A stretch of 64,000 nt of DNA from Bradyrhizobium sp. 21 (GTDB lineage: Bacteria > Pseudomonadota > Alphaproteobacteria > Rhizobiales > Xanthobacteraceae), in contig NZ_JADPJG010000011.1 of NCBI RefSeq assembly GCF_023073335.1, positions 1 through 64,000 of the forward strand, given 5' to 3'. Shown here one piece after another: positions 44,678 through 52,857 of the stretch; position 1 is the first letter of the stretch, and each line of letters begins with the position of its first letter. The position numbers were made by a program, and so were the translations under genes. Under the pieces are notes generated by a model. It was not told the DNA's origin and searched no databases. It saw nothing but the letters and a program-made list of their open reading frames with translations.

Positions 44678-45241
44678 CTACACCGCAACGGCGCCGCTGG
44701 TTCTGATCAGTTCGGCGCTGGACTGGATTGTAGCAAAATTCCCGATCACATTCACTACCGCATGCTTGTAGGCGGCAGCATCGTCTGTCCCCGGCTGCCG
44801 GCAGGCTACCGCGTCGGCCACCACCTGGTAGCGATGACTGCGGTGAAACCCGTCGATAGCGGTTGCCAGGATGGTTTCGTCGAAGGAAAAGCCCGCGAGC
44901 ACGCAACGGACATTGCGGATATTGGACATGTAGTCCACAAACCGCGACGAACTGTAGGCCGACGGTAGCGGGTGCTCGAACGTCATTTCTCCCGGCCGGG
45001 GCTTCGCCTCCGCGATCCAATCGGTCAGCCTGGATGCCGGATTGAACCAGGCCGCTTGCGCGATGCGCTTCAGATGCATCACCGGCCAGAGATTGTCGCG
45101 CCACAGCGTCAGCAGTTCCACGCAGCGCGCCGTGGCTGCATCGCCGTCGAGGATGACGTGGCGGCGTCCTGGGGTCAGATATTCGGCCTGGAGATCCGCG
45201 CAGACCAGGATCGGCGGATCGTCGGTGATGGAAACCAGCAT
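44678..45241 (-). CDS. isochorismatase-fold protein lacking the catalytic Cys
   Basis: A 187-residue protein with the cysteine-hydrolase fold: ILVCADLQAEYL (Asp16), HPLPSAYSSSRF, VRCVLAGFSFDETILATAIDGFHRSHRYQVVADAVACR, the last resembling the family motif in which the nucleophile Cys sits six residues after the Gly. Here the aligned residue is Thr123 and the usual Lys is His90, so the standard Asp-Lys-Cys triad is missing. It may be non-enzymatic or a divergent hydrolase. It starts 25 bp after the upstream GNAT gene. Confidence 0.8.
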   Translation of the reverse strand: MLVSITDDPPILVCADLQAEYLTPGRRHVILDGDAATARCVELLTLWRDNLWPVMHLKRIAQAAWFNPASRLTDWIAEAKPRPGEMTFEHPLPSAYSSSRFVDYMSNIRNVRCVLAGFSFDETILATAIDGFHRSHRYQVVADAVACRQPGTDDAAAYKHAVVNVIGNFATIQSSAELIRTSGAVAV

Positions 45242-45266
45242 GGTTTTGCGCGCAGCTGCACCAGTT

Positions 45267-45887
45267 TCAACGGCCAGCGAGCGCGACGTCCCGCAGCGGC
45301 GACGTCACGGCCCGTCCTGCCGAGGCGTCGAGCACGCCCGGCCGGTCCCAATCCCCTTCGGGGCGGATGATCACGTACGGATCGCTGTCCAGCGTAATGG
45401 CATCCGGGCCCGGTTCGATCTCCAGCAGCATTTCCGTGTAGGAGAAGTCGGAGAAGGTGATCTTGCGATTGTGGCCAAGCGGCTTGGCGCCGAAATGGGC
45501 CCAGAAATCGACCAGCCGGTCCTGCGCCTGGCCGTAGATCTTACGAAAGCCCTTGCGCTTCACGTAGTCGACGCTCGCCTGTACCAGCTTGAACGAGACG
45601 CGCGAGCGCCGATATTGGTGCCGCACCGCAAGCCGTTCCACCTTGGCGAAATCACCGAAGAACCGCACCCGCAGACAGCCCGCAGGCTCGTTGCCGACAT
45701 AGCCGATGAAATGCGCGGCAACCATGTCGTTGCCGTCGAACTCCTCATCGAACGGGCAATCCTGCTCGGCGAGATAGACGGCCGAGCGGATCGAGGTGAC
45801 CAGCATGAGGTCGCTGAGATCGCGTGCGAGGCGAATGCTGATAGCGCGGGAATCCGGCTTCGCGAGAGGAATCCTAGTACCGTGCAT
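45267..45887 (-). CDS. GNAT-fold acyltransferase, autoinducer-synthase-like
   Basis: A 206-residue protein with a GNAT core: RSAVYLAEQDCPFDEEFDGNDMVAAHFIGYVGNEPAGCLRVRFF, AKVERLAVRHQYRRSRVSFKLVQASVDYVKRKGFRKIYGQAQDRLVDFWAHFGAKPLG. The Q/RxxGxG loop is replaced by QYRRSRVSF, so CoA binding may be altered. The general layout resembles N-acyltransferases. The ATG at 45887 follows aaggag with 8-nt spacing. It overlaps the end of the upstream gene by 14 bp. Confidence 0.75.
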   Translation of the reverse strand: MHGTRIPLAKPDSRAISIRLARDLSDLMLVTSIRSAVYLAEQDCPFDEEFDGNDMVAAHFIGYVGNEPAGCLRVRFFGDFAKVERLAVRHQYRRSRVSFKLVQASVDYVKRKGFRKIYGQAQDRLVDFWAHFGAKPLGHNRKITFSDFSYTEMLLEIEPGPDAITLDSDPYVIIRPEGDWDRPGVLDASAGRAVTSPLRDVALAGR

Positions 45888-46491
45888 CTGCAAAACTCCT
45901 TGCTTGGATGATCGCGCCCGGCATGCGCATCGGCTGCCGATGCCAGGGCCGCTCGTAGCACCAGAGATCGGGTTGGAAGCTTGGAATGGGCTCGAAGCCT
46001 GTCGCCTTCATGATATCGCGTCCGGCCACGGTTGACGGCTGCGCATAGCAATCCGCGTTGCGAAACCTTACCTGTCTGAGATGAGCCGCGGCCTTGCCGA
46101 GACCGGCGACGCCGCGCCCCGTCGCCGCGATCGCCCAGATGTAGATGGCGGAAACGTCTTCCTTCGCGGAGGCGAGATGGCGCGTCTCCGGCGCGGTGAG
46201 GCAGATCTCGTCGAGCAGCAGCGCATCATGCCCGCGATCGTTGAGAAACAGGAAGGCCATGCCGCCGACGAGGTTGCCCTTCCGGCTGAAAGTCAGGATG
46301 CTCTCGGGATCGAAGGCGAAGTATTTTGCAAGCTCAGCCGCCCCGATCCGGACACCCGGCACCAGCCGGTGCGCCAACTGCGACAGCGCGGCTATTTCGG
46401 AAAATTGGGCGCGACGGACGTCGACATCCGGATTGAGCGGCAGCGCGTCGAAATCATGCCTTGCGGCAAACGAGCCCCTTTCCATACCCAT
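45874..46491 (-). CDS. GNAT-like protein of unknown substrate
   Basis: A 205-residue protein starting MGMERGSFAARHDFDALPLNPDVDVRRAQ, with a middle ESILTFSRKGNLVGGMAFLFLNDRGHDALLLDEICLTAPETRHL that looks like strands 2-4 of the GNAT fold, and a C-terminal GRDIMKATGFEPIPSFQPDLWCYERPW. The acyl-CoA motif is not obvious. It is the first gene of a leftward cluster, divergent from the LysR gene, and overlaps the next gene, so it is translationally coupled to it. Confidence 0.68.
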   Translation of the reverse strand: MGMERGSFAARHDFDALPLNPDVDVRRAQFSEIAALSQLAHRLVPGVRIGAAELAKYFAFDPESILTFSRKGNLVGGMAFLFLNDRGHDALLLDEICLTAPETRHLASAKEDVSAIYIWAIAATGRGVAGLGKAAAHLRQVRFRNADCYAQPSTVAGRDIMKATGFEPIPSFQPDLWCYERPWHRQPMRMPGAIIQARSFADARY

Positions 46492-46563
46492 GTCACCCCT
46501 CTATCGTTCGCGGCTTTCGTGCCCCGCTATGACCAAGAGCTTAGCGGCTGGGGATCAGGAGTA

Positions 46564-46592
46564 TGCAGCAGTTATTGCACCGGGGTGCTGCG
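46564..46592. promoter_or_regulatory. candidate LysR binding site
   Basis: Contains the inner inverted repeat GCACC-GG-GGTGC (46577-46588) and an outer pair tgcagca (46564-46570) and tgctgcg (46586-46592). Dyads at this position between divergent genes are typical LysR sites. It would overlap translation if the regulator began at the ATG at 46563, favouring a later start. Confidence 0.45.
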
Positions 46593-47603
46593 ATGATGCA
46601 GCACCGTGAAGAAGCCCTGGATGCGTCCTGGGACGATTTGAAACTGTTTTTAGCTTGCGCAAAATATAAAAGTTTCCGTAACGCCGCCGAGGAGCTCGGG
46701 CTCACCTCCACCACCCTGATGCGCAGGATCGACCGGCTCGAGGAGAGCATCGACTGCAAGCTGTTCCTGCGCGACCAGAGCGGGCTCACGCTCAGCGACG
46801 AAGGCAGCGCGATGATCGCCGACGTCGCGCTTATGGAGCGTCATGCCTTCAACGTGTTCCGGCGTGCCTCGCGATCGTCGAACGACATGTCAGGCACCGT
46901 GCGCGTCGCGGTGACGGAAGGCCCCGGCAATTTCTGGATCCTGCCGCGATTGATCGACTTCCAGAAGACCTATCGCAAGATCACCGTCGACTTGCGCTGC
47001 GCGATGGAACAGGCCGACGTCGCGCGGCTCGAATCCGATATCGCGATCCAGCTCGAGCCGCCGACCAATCCCGATCTGATCGTCGCCAAGCTCGGCCGGC
47101 TGCACATCTATCCCTTCGTCTCCAAGGAGTACGAAAACCTCTACGGCGTGCCGGCGAGCCTGGCCGAGCTGAAGAACCACCGCATCATCAAGCAGAGCGC
47201 CCCGCAGGTCGACGATGGCGCCTATGCCCGCGTGCTCGGACTGAAGTCGCTCGAGGGCATTGTCGGAATCAAGACCAATTCCTCGGTCGGCGTGCTCTAT
47301 GCAGTGGAGCGCGGCGCCGGCATCGGGTTCCTGCCGACGGTCTCGATCGCGCTCGGCGCCCCGCTCGTTGCCGTCGATCTCGGCGTCAGCCACCACGCCG
47401 ATCTCTGGCTCACCTATCACAAGGAGTTCCGCGCCTCCGAGCGTCACAAGATCGTGGTCGATTGGCTGAAGAAAATCTTCGATCCCAAGATCCATCCCTG
47501 TTTCCGCGACGAGTTCATTCACCCCAACGCGCTGGCGCCGATGATGACCGCCGCGCGCGAGGGCTTTGGATTGACCGGCTATGTCGCGGCAATGCCGACT
47601 TAA
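46593..47603 (+). CDS. LysR-type transcriptional regulator
   Basis: A 336-residue LysR regulator, with HTH around residues 10-60 (WDDLKLFLACAKYKSFRNAAEELGLTSTTLMRRIDRLEES) and a ligand-binding domain starting near residue 80 (VRVAVTEGPGNFWILPRLIDF). It is divergent from the GNAT pair and probably controls them. Two adjacent ATGs (46593, 46596) are better placed than 46563, because the 46563 ATG sits only one base from its ribosome site and overlaps the dyad. Confidence 0.9.
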   Translation: MMQHREEALDASWDDLKLFLACAKYKSFRNAAEELGLTSTTLMRRIDRLEESIDCKLFLRDQSGLTLSDEGSAMIADVALMERHAFNVFRRASRSSNDMSGTVRVAVTEGPGNFWILPRLIDFQKTYRKITVDLRCAMEQADVARLESDIAIQLEPPTNPDLIVAKLGRLHIYPFVSKEYENLYGVPASLAELKNHRIIKQSAPQVDDGAYARVLGLKSLEGIVGIKTNSSVGVLYAVERGAGIGFLPTVSIALGAPLVAVDLGVSHHADLWLTYHKEFRASERHKIVVDWLKKIFDPKIHPCFRDEFIHPNALAPMMTAAREGFGLTGYVAAMPT

Positions 47604-47605
47604 AG

Positions 47606-47658
47606 CTTCAACATGATCCTTTCGGAAAACCGCTTCGCAGTTTTCCGGACCCTGCTCT
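47606..47658. repeat. dispersed palindrome, gatcctttcggaaaac type
   Basis: tttcggaaaaccgcttcgcagttttccgga is a hairpin (cggaaaac ... gttttccg) of a form seen widely in Bradyrhizobium and relatives. It lies between the convergent 3' ends of the LysR gene and the barrel protein gene and may end both transcripts. Confidence 0.7.
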
Positions 47659-47682
47659 GGGCGGACGTGGGCAGGCTTCGCC

Positions 47683-48822
47683 TCACCACCGATATTCGAA
47701 GCCGACCGTGCCCTGGTGCGACGTCAGCTCGTTGCGGAACTTGCCGTCGTAGTTGACGTAGAGCCGCGCCGTGTTGGTCAGGCTGAGCGAGGCCGAGGCG
47801 CCTGCATCCGTGCCATAGCGGCTCTCGCCGATGCCGGGCACGACGATGCTCTGGGTCCCGAGGCTGACCTGCACCGATCCCAGGTTCTGATGGAAATTGT
47901 CGACGAACTTGCCGTAGGCGGACACGTCCAGGATCTTCTGGTCGAAGATGAAGTCGCGCCCGATCTCGGCCCCGATCATGACGCGCGCGCGAGACAGCGC
48001 CGTCGAGCCGACATTGAGTGGATCGAGGCCGCCAACCTCCTGGAACGCGACGCTGGTGGCGCGGACATATTCCAGTGCGCCCTTGGGCACGATGCGCATC
48101 TGGTCCTTGGTCCAGTAGTAGCTGATCTCGGTCAGCGCGCCGTCGACTGCGGCGCGATACCCCGCTGTCGCAAGTCCCAGGCCGGTATCCCGGCTGGAGC
48201 GGACCTTGCCGAAGCCGTGCACCACCGCGAAGCCCCAGGTCCAGGGGCCCTTGTCGACGGAGCCGCTGAAGCCGAGTTGCGTCAGGTCCAGCGTCGCGGA
48301 TTGAAGTGCGAGCGGTACATCGATGTCGGTGTGGCTCTGGTCGACCGAGAAGCCGAGATTGACACCCGGTGCGAGCCGCGCGCCAAAGCCCGCGACACCG
48401 CCAACCGTCTTCCGCTTGTCGCCGACGAAGTCGCCCTGCGCATCGGTCCGGACCGAGATACCGTAGCCTTCAAACCAGGTGCGGTAGCGCGGATCTTCCG
48501 CGGCCGCCGATGCGCCGCCGCCGCCGGGATTGGTCCGGAACGCCCGGTTGACGCCGCCCGATGCCTGGTTGCCGAGCCGCTCCAGGAAATTCGATCCGAG
48601 ATTGAGCGCGCCGTTGCCGGCCGACTGGTCGTAATTGGTGGAGGTGGCCGACGGCGTGGGAGGCGGTGGCGGTGGCAGCGGCGGGGCGACCTGAGCGAGA
48701 ACGGGAGCTGCCGTCGTCGCCAAGCCAAACACGATTGCACTTGCGATCTTGGCCGTCGTCCGACGAACCCGGTCTCCGCCAATCACCAGCCGTGTCCCGG
48801 AAAGCTGCAATCTGCAGCGCAT
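47683..48822 (-). CDS. autotransporter-type outer-membrane beta-barrel protein
   Basis: A 379-residue precursor with a signal peptide (IASAIVFGLATTAAPVLAQ), a Pro-rich linker, and a barrel domain with alternating aromatic strands ending in VGFEYRW, the C-terminal Phe/Trp signature recognised by the BAM machinery. It has GYGISVRTDAQGDF, GFSGSVDKGPWTWGFAVVHGFGKV and DFIFDQKILDVSAYGKFVDNF. The passenger is essentially absent, so it is a free-standing barrel rather than a full autotransporter. The ATG at 48822 opens the signal peptide. Confidence 0.8.
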   Translation of the reverse strand: MRCRLQLSGTRLVIGGDRVRRTTAKIASAIVFGLATTAAPVLAQVAPPLPPPPPPTPSATSTNYDQSAGNGALNLGSNFLERLGNQASGGVNRAFRTNPGGGGASAAAEDPRYRTWFEGYGISVRTDAQGDFVGDKRKTVGGVAGFGARLAPGVNLGFSVDQSHTDIDVPLALQSATLDLTQLGFSGSVDKGPWTWGFAVVHGFGKVRSSRDTGLGLATAGYRAAVDGALTEISYYWTKDQMRIVPKGALEYVRATSVAFQEVGGLDPLNVGSTALSRARVMIGAEIGRDFIFDQKILDVSAYGKFVDNFHQNLGSVQVSLGTQSIVVPGIGESRYGTDAGASASLSLTNTARLYVNYDGKFRNELTSHQGTVGFEYRW

Positions 48823-49201
48823 GACGATGAATCCCAAAGCAAAATGGCGGCGCGCAAAAATGCAACACGGGCCACTATGCATGCGACGATTTGTGCTGAA
48901 GTGCCCCCGAGGGTCAACCGGTCCACACCTCGCCGCCAAGGCGATTGGCGTCGATTGTGGTTCCCTGGCCACAGGTCGCAAATTGCAGATGACGGCACCC
49001 GGCCCAGACTTGAAATTCGCGCGCGGCTTGCTAACCGGCGATTTTCATGTTGCAATATCGGACACAATCGGAATTGGCCGCTCGACTGTGCGTTTCGCGA
49101 CATTGAGACTCAAGACTCGAACAGACTACCGGAAGCCCGTTTGTGGCGTGGCACGCGAAAAGCGGCCGCGTCGTTTTTGTATCTAGCGGAGGAGACTGAG
49201 G
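48823..49201. other. upstream region of the barrel and cold-shock genes
   Basis: A 379-bp divergent control region. No protein-coding frame was accepted. It probably contains the promoter and the long cold-shock leader of the gene at 49202; no motif was strong enough to place. Confidence 0.4.
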
Positions 49202-49408
49202 ATGCCGCAAAAGGGCACCGTCAAATGGTTCAACCCGACCAAGGGCTATGGGTTCATCAAGCCGAACGGCAGCGACAAGGACGTGTTTGTCCACATCTCC
49301 GCCGTCGAGCGTGCCGGACTCTCCACCCTCAATGAAAACCAGGTGGTTGAATACGACCTCGTGGAGAACCGCGGCAAAGCATCCGCGGAAAACCTCAAGG
49401 TTTCCTGA
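49202..49408 (+). CDS. cspA: cold-shock protein
   Basis: A 68-residue CSD protein: GTVKWFNPTKGYGFIKPNGSDKDVFVHISAVERAGL holds the RNP1 (KGYGFI) and RNP2 (VFVHI) motifs that bind single-stranded RNA/DNA. It acts as an RNA chaperone in the cytoplasm. A very strong ribosome site (ggaggag) precedes the ATG. A terminator follows. Confidence 0.96.
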   Translation: MPQKGTVKWFNPTKGYGFIKPNGSDKDVFVHISAVERAGLSTLNENQVVEYDLVENRGKASAENLKVS

Positions 49409-49445
49409 TTTCTCTCAAGCCTTGGTGCGAGAGATCATGACGTTG

Positions 49446-49469
49446 CCCCCGGCTCTGCCGGGGGTTTTT
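49446..49469 (+). terminator. factor-independent terminator of cspA
   Basis: CCCCCGGC and GCCGGGGG form an 8-bp stem with a three-base loop, followed by TTTTT (49465-49469). It lies 37 bp after the stop codon. Confidence 0.93.
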
Positions 49470-49507
49470 GTGTGTGTGACCACAATGAACGCGTGCGCTT
49501 CGCCGCC

Positions 49508-50161
49508 TCAGCTCACAACCGGCGCAATCAGAAAATTCTCCGACGCCCCACCGCCCGCCGTCCTGCACACATCGCCCTCGATCCGGACTTTGCCGGTCGC
49601 AAGCAAGCTCAGTGCCGCAGGATAGATGCGGTGCTCGACTTCGAGGATGCGTTCCGACAACGTGTCCCCGGTATCGTGGTCGCTGACGGGCACCGCGCCC
49701 TGCATCACGATCGGACCGGCGTCGGTCTCGGGGATGACGAAGTGCACTGTCGCACCAGATAGTTTGACCCCGGCGCGCAAAGCCTGCCCATGCGGGTCAA
49801 GTCCCGGGAAGGACGGCAGCAGCGAGGGATGGACGTTGAGCATCCGCCCATACCAGGCCTTGGTGAATTCGGCTGTGAACAGCCGCATGAAGCCGCCGAG
49901 ACAGATCAACTCGATGCCGTGCTGATCGAGCGCTGCCTGCAGCACCTTCTCGAAGCCGGCGCGGTCCTTGCCGAACGGCTTGCTCTCGATCACCAGCGTC
50001 GTCACGCCGCTCGCTTTGGCCCTTTCGAGCCCTAGCGCATCGGCCTTGTTCGAGATGACGAGCGAAATCTCCGCCGGAAAATCCGGTGCGGCGGCCGCCC
50101 TGATCAGCGCGGACATGTTGGAGCCGCGGCCGGAAATCAGGATGGCGACGCGGCGCTTCAT
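49508..50161 (-). CDS. purN: phosphoribosylglycinamide formyltransferase
   Basis: Formyl transfer from 10-formyl-THF to GAR, purine pathway step 3; 217 residues. VAILISGRGSNMSAL binds the substrate phosphate, and NVHPSLLPSFPGLDPHGQAL holds the catalytic Asn-His; DAGPIVMQ closes the fold. The ATG at 50161 overlaps the purM stop as TGATG. Normal length. Confidence 0.96.
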   Translation of the reverse strand: MKRRVAILISGRGSNMSALIRAAAAPDFPAEISLVISNKADALGLERAKASGVTTLVIESKPFGKDRAGFEKVLQAALDQHGIELICLGGFMRLFTAEFTKAWYGRMLNVHPSLLPSFPGLDPHGQALRAGVKLSGATVHFVIPETDAGPIVMQGAVPVSDHDTGDTLSERILEVEHRIYPAALSLLATGKVRIEGDVCRTAGGGASENFLIAPVVS

Positions 50162-51234
50162 CACAGGGCCAGATCGAGGTGGCCGTTATAGACGACGCGG
50201 TGCTCGCCCTCGGCCGGGATCACAATGCCGAGCTGCGCCACGCTCTCGCCGGCGTCGGTGAAGACCCGCACGACCTCGTCGACCTTGTCCGGCTCGACGA
50301 TCGCGATCATGCCGATGCCGCAGTTGAATGTGCGCAGCAATTCGAGCTCGGCGATGCCACCCTGGGCGGCCAGCCATTTGAACACCGGCAGCACCGGCAG
50401 GCGCGCCAGATCGATGCCGACGCCGAGATCTTTCGGCAGCACGCGCGGGATGTTGTCGGTGAAACCGCCGCCGGTGATGTGGGCAAGGCCCTTCACCGCG
50501 CCGGTCTCGCGGATCGCGCGCAGGCAGGATTTGACATAGAGCCGCGTCGGCGCGAGCAACGCGCCGCCGAGCGTCATCACCGGCGAGAACGGCGCCTGCG
50601 CCTCGAAGCCGAGGCCGGATTGTTCCACGATCTTGCGCACCAGCGAGAAGCCGTTGGAGTGGACGCCCGACGAGGCGAGCCCGATCACGGCATCGCCGGC
50701 GGCGATGTCCTTGCGCGGCAGCAGCGTACCGCGCTCCGCGGCGCCGACGGCAAAGCCGCCGAGGTCATAGTCGCCGTCCTTGTAGAGGCCGGGCATCTCG
50801 GCCGTCTCGCCGCCGATCAGGGCGCAGCCGGATTCGCGGCAGCCTTCGGCGACCCCGGCGACGATCGACGCGGTCGCCTCCGGATCGAGCTTGCCGCAAG
50901 CGAAATAGTCGAGGAAGAACAGCGGCTCGGCGCCCTGCACCACGAGATCGTTGACGCTCATGGCGACGAGGTCGATGCCGATCCCGCCATGCAGGCCGGT
51001 CTCGATCGCGATCTTGACCTTGGTGCCGACGCCGTCGGTGGCGGCGACCAGGATGGGATCCTTGAAGCCGGCCGCCTTGAGGTCGAACAGGCCGCCGAAC
51101 CCGCCGATCTCGGCGTCGGCGCCCGGCCGTGCGGTGGCGCGCACCATCGGCTTGATCAGGTCGACCAGGCGGTTGCCCGCATCGATATCGACGCCTGAAT
51201 CGGCGTAAGTGAGGCCGTTTTTGCGGTCGGTCAT
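50161..51234 (-). CDS. purM: phosphoribosylformylglycinamidine cyclo-ligase
   Basis: AIR synthetase, purine pathway step 5, 357 residues. [16 protein letters not shown] begins the protein, GFGGLFDL and [12 protein letters not shown] lie near the ATP site, and GGETAEMPG near residue 150 completes the family. It starts at 51234, after ggaaatcggg. purM and purN overlap and form one operon. The regulation is not visible. Confidence 0.96.
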   Translation of the reverse strand: MTDRKNGLTYADSGVDIDAGNRLVDLIKPMVRATARPGADAEIGGFGGLFDLKAAGFKDPILVAATDGVGTKVKIAIETGLHGGIGIDLVAMSVNDLVVQGAEPLFFLDYFACGKLDPEATASIVAGVAEGCRESGCALIGGETAEMPGLYKDGDYDLGGFAVGAAERGTLLPRKDIAAGDAVIGLASSGVHSNGFSLVRKIVEQSGLGFEAQAPFSPVMTLGGALLAPTRLYVKSCLRAIRETGAVKGLAHITGGGFTDNIPRVLPKDLGVGIDLARLPVLPVFKWLAAQGGIAELELLRTFNCGIGMIAIVEPDKVDEVVRVFTDAGESVAQLGIVIPAEGEHRVVYNGHLDLAL

Positions 51235-51387
51235 GCCCGATTTCCAGTGGGTTTGCGGCTGGTTACGTCGAATTCCGGGGACGCGCAATGGCTCGCATGA
51301 CGCCCCGCCCTATACTATGTAGATATCAACCGGTTCAGCCCCCAATGGGCCGGATTCGAGGTCAGGCCGGGTGCCGGGAAGCGCCGC

Positions 51388-51930
51388 GTGAGTATTCCAA
51401 ATATCATTACCTTGGGCCGCATCATGCTGGTCCCGATCATCGTCTGGGCCATCGTGTCGAGCCAAATGGAGGTGGCGTTCGCCGTCTTCCTGATTGCTGG
51501 CATCAGCGACGCCGTCGACGGCTTCCTGGCCAAGCGCTTCAACATGACGAGCGAGCTCGGCGCCCTGCTCGACCCGCTAGCCGACAAGGCGCTGCTGGTC
51601 TCGATTTACCTGTCGCTCGGCATCTGGGGCGACATTCCGCGCTGGATCGTGATCCTGGTGGTCTCGCGCGACATCATGATCGTCACAGCCGTGATCGTAT
51701 CCTGGCTGTTCGACAAGCCGGTCGAGATGAGGCCATCGAAAGTGTCGAAGCTCAACACGGTGGCGCAGGTTGGCTACGCCGCGCTGGTGCTGGCCGCCCT
51801 CGCCTTCGGCTTCAAGCCGGCGCCCTATGATATAATCCTGATGGTTCTCGTCACGGTCTTCACGCTTTCTTCCGTGTCGCTCTATCTCGTCGAGTGGCTG
51901 CGGCACATGAGCACGATCGAGGCCAAGTAG
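51388..51930 (+). CDS. CDP-alcohol phosphatidyltransferase, pgsA-like
   Basis: A 180-residue inner-membrane enzyme. The catalytic motif is SDAVDGFLAKRFNMTSELGALLDPLADK, the D-x2-D-G-x2-A-x-R-x8-G-x3-D-x3-D of the family. It has about five hydrophobic helices. It could make phosphatidylglycerophosphate, cardiolipin or another phospholipid. The start is GTG at 51388. It is followed by repeats that include its stop codon, and by hdaA. Confidence 0.88.
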   Translation: MSIPNIITLGRIMLVPIIVWAIVSSQMEVAFAVFLIAGISDAVDGFLAKRFNMTSELGALLDPLADKALLVSIYLSLGIWGDIPRWIVILVVSRDIMIVTAVIVSWLFDKPVEMRPSKVSKLNTVAQVGYAALVLAALAFGFKPAPYDIILMVLVTVFTLSSVSLYLVEWLRHMSTIEAK

Positions 51931-51954
51931 GAGGCCAAGTAGGAGGCCAAGCAC
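51919..51954 (+). repeat. 12-bp tandem repeat across the stop codon
   Basis: gaggccaagtag, gaggccaagtag and gaggccaagcac follow one another; the first copy contains the stop codon of the upstream gene. The copies are identical in the first nine bases. Confidence 0.9.
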
Positions 51955-52066
51955 CCCTATCGAGGCGAAATGAGTTGGGATGCGGCCCCGCAAAAGGCCA
52001 ACTCCCGCTCGATGAAGTCGAATCTCATCCAACGAAGCCGGCACGCCGGCATGGAGCAAAGCAAGC

Positions 52067-52744
52067 GTGCCAGGCCGCGTTCACCCCCGACAATTGGCGT
52101 TTTCGCTTCCGCATGCGGAAAGCCTGAGCCGGGACAATTTCCTCGAAGGCCCCGCCAACGCCGCCGGTCTTGCCCTCATTGACGCCTGGCCGGAATGGCC
52201 GAACCCGATCATGTGGCTGGCCGGCCCTGAAGGCAGCGGCAAGAGCCACCTCGCCGCGATCTGGGCCGAGGCTTCAGGCGCCCGCTCGACCACGGCAAAT
52301 GGGCTGACCGCCGAAGCCGTCCCGGGCGCGCTCGCCACCGGTGCGCTGGTGGTCGAGGATCTCAAGGCGAAGGAATTCGACGAGCGCGCCCTGTTCCATC
52401 TGATGAACCTCGCCCGCGAGGACGGCGCCTACGTCCTCTTCACCGGCCGCGAGATGCCGGTATCGCTCGATATCGAGCTTCGCGACCTGCGCTCGCGGCT
52501 GCGCGCCGTGCCTGTTATCTCGCTGTTGCCCCCTGACGACCAGCTGTTCCGCGGCCTGATCGTCAAATTCTGCGCCGACCGCCAGCTCGCCGTGGACGAG
52601 AGCGTGGTCAGCTACCTCGCCACTCGCCTGGAGCGGTCCTCGGCCGCCGCCCGGGCGGCCGTGGAACTGCTGGATAGCGAGGCCCTGCGGCTCGGCCGCC
52701 CCGTCACCCGGGCGCTGGCCGCCGAGCTGCTGCGGGATGTCTGA
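52067..52744 (+). CDS. hdaA: HdaA-like DnaA-related regulator
   Basis: A 225-residue AAA+ protein related to DnaA domain III and to Hda, which in alphaproteobacteria limits DnaA activity. RQLAFSLPHAESLSRDNFLEG is the N-terminal clamp-binding segment and lead motif; AGPEGSGKSHLAAIWA is Walker A. The start is GTG at 52067, chosen because it matches the family beginning and the ATG at 52051 is out of frame. It is followed by ppk. Confidence 0.9.
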   Translation: MPGRVHPRQLAFSLPHAESLSRDNFLEGPANAAGLALIDAWPEWPNPIMWLAGPEGSGKSHLAAIWAEASGARSTTANGLTAEAVPGALATGALVVEDLKAKEFDERALFHLMNLAREDGAYVLFTGREMPVSLDIELRDLRSRLRAVPVISLLPPDDQLFRGLIVKFCADRQLAVDESVVSYLATRLERSSAAARAAVELLDSEALRLGRPVTRALAAELLRDV

Positions 52745-52781
52745 GCAAGACCGCTTGACGCGGCGCCGCGGCGGAACGTCA

Positions 52782-52799
52782 ATGTCATCGAAACGTCAT
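52782..52799 (+). promoter_or_regulatory. Pho-box-like site upstream of ppk
   Basis: ATGTCATCGAAACGTCATCG contains two 7-base half-sites at 11-base spacing (atgtcat, then acgtcat), close to the PhoB box consensus CTGTCAT-N4-CTGTCAT. A third partial half (acgtca) lies just upstream. It is 58 bp from the ppk start. Inference; no PhoB binding was tested. Confidence 0.6.
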
Positions 52800-52857
52800 C
52801 GCTCTAACACATGCTCCCGCCGGTTTTGCGCATACGCCGCAAATTGGGGCGAACTGG

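Noticed and set aside
49140..49165. TGGCACGCGAAAAGCG upstream of cspA looking like a sigma-54 promoter
   Set aside because: The -24 half fits, but the -12 half (aagcg) lacks the TTGC core; cspA is not normally sigma-54 dependent.
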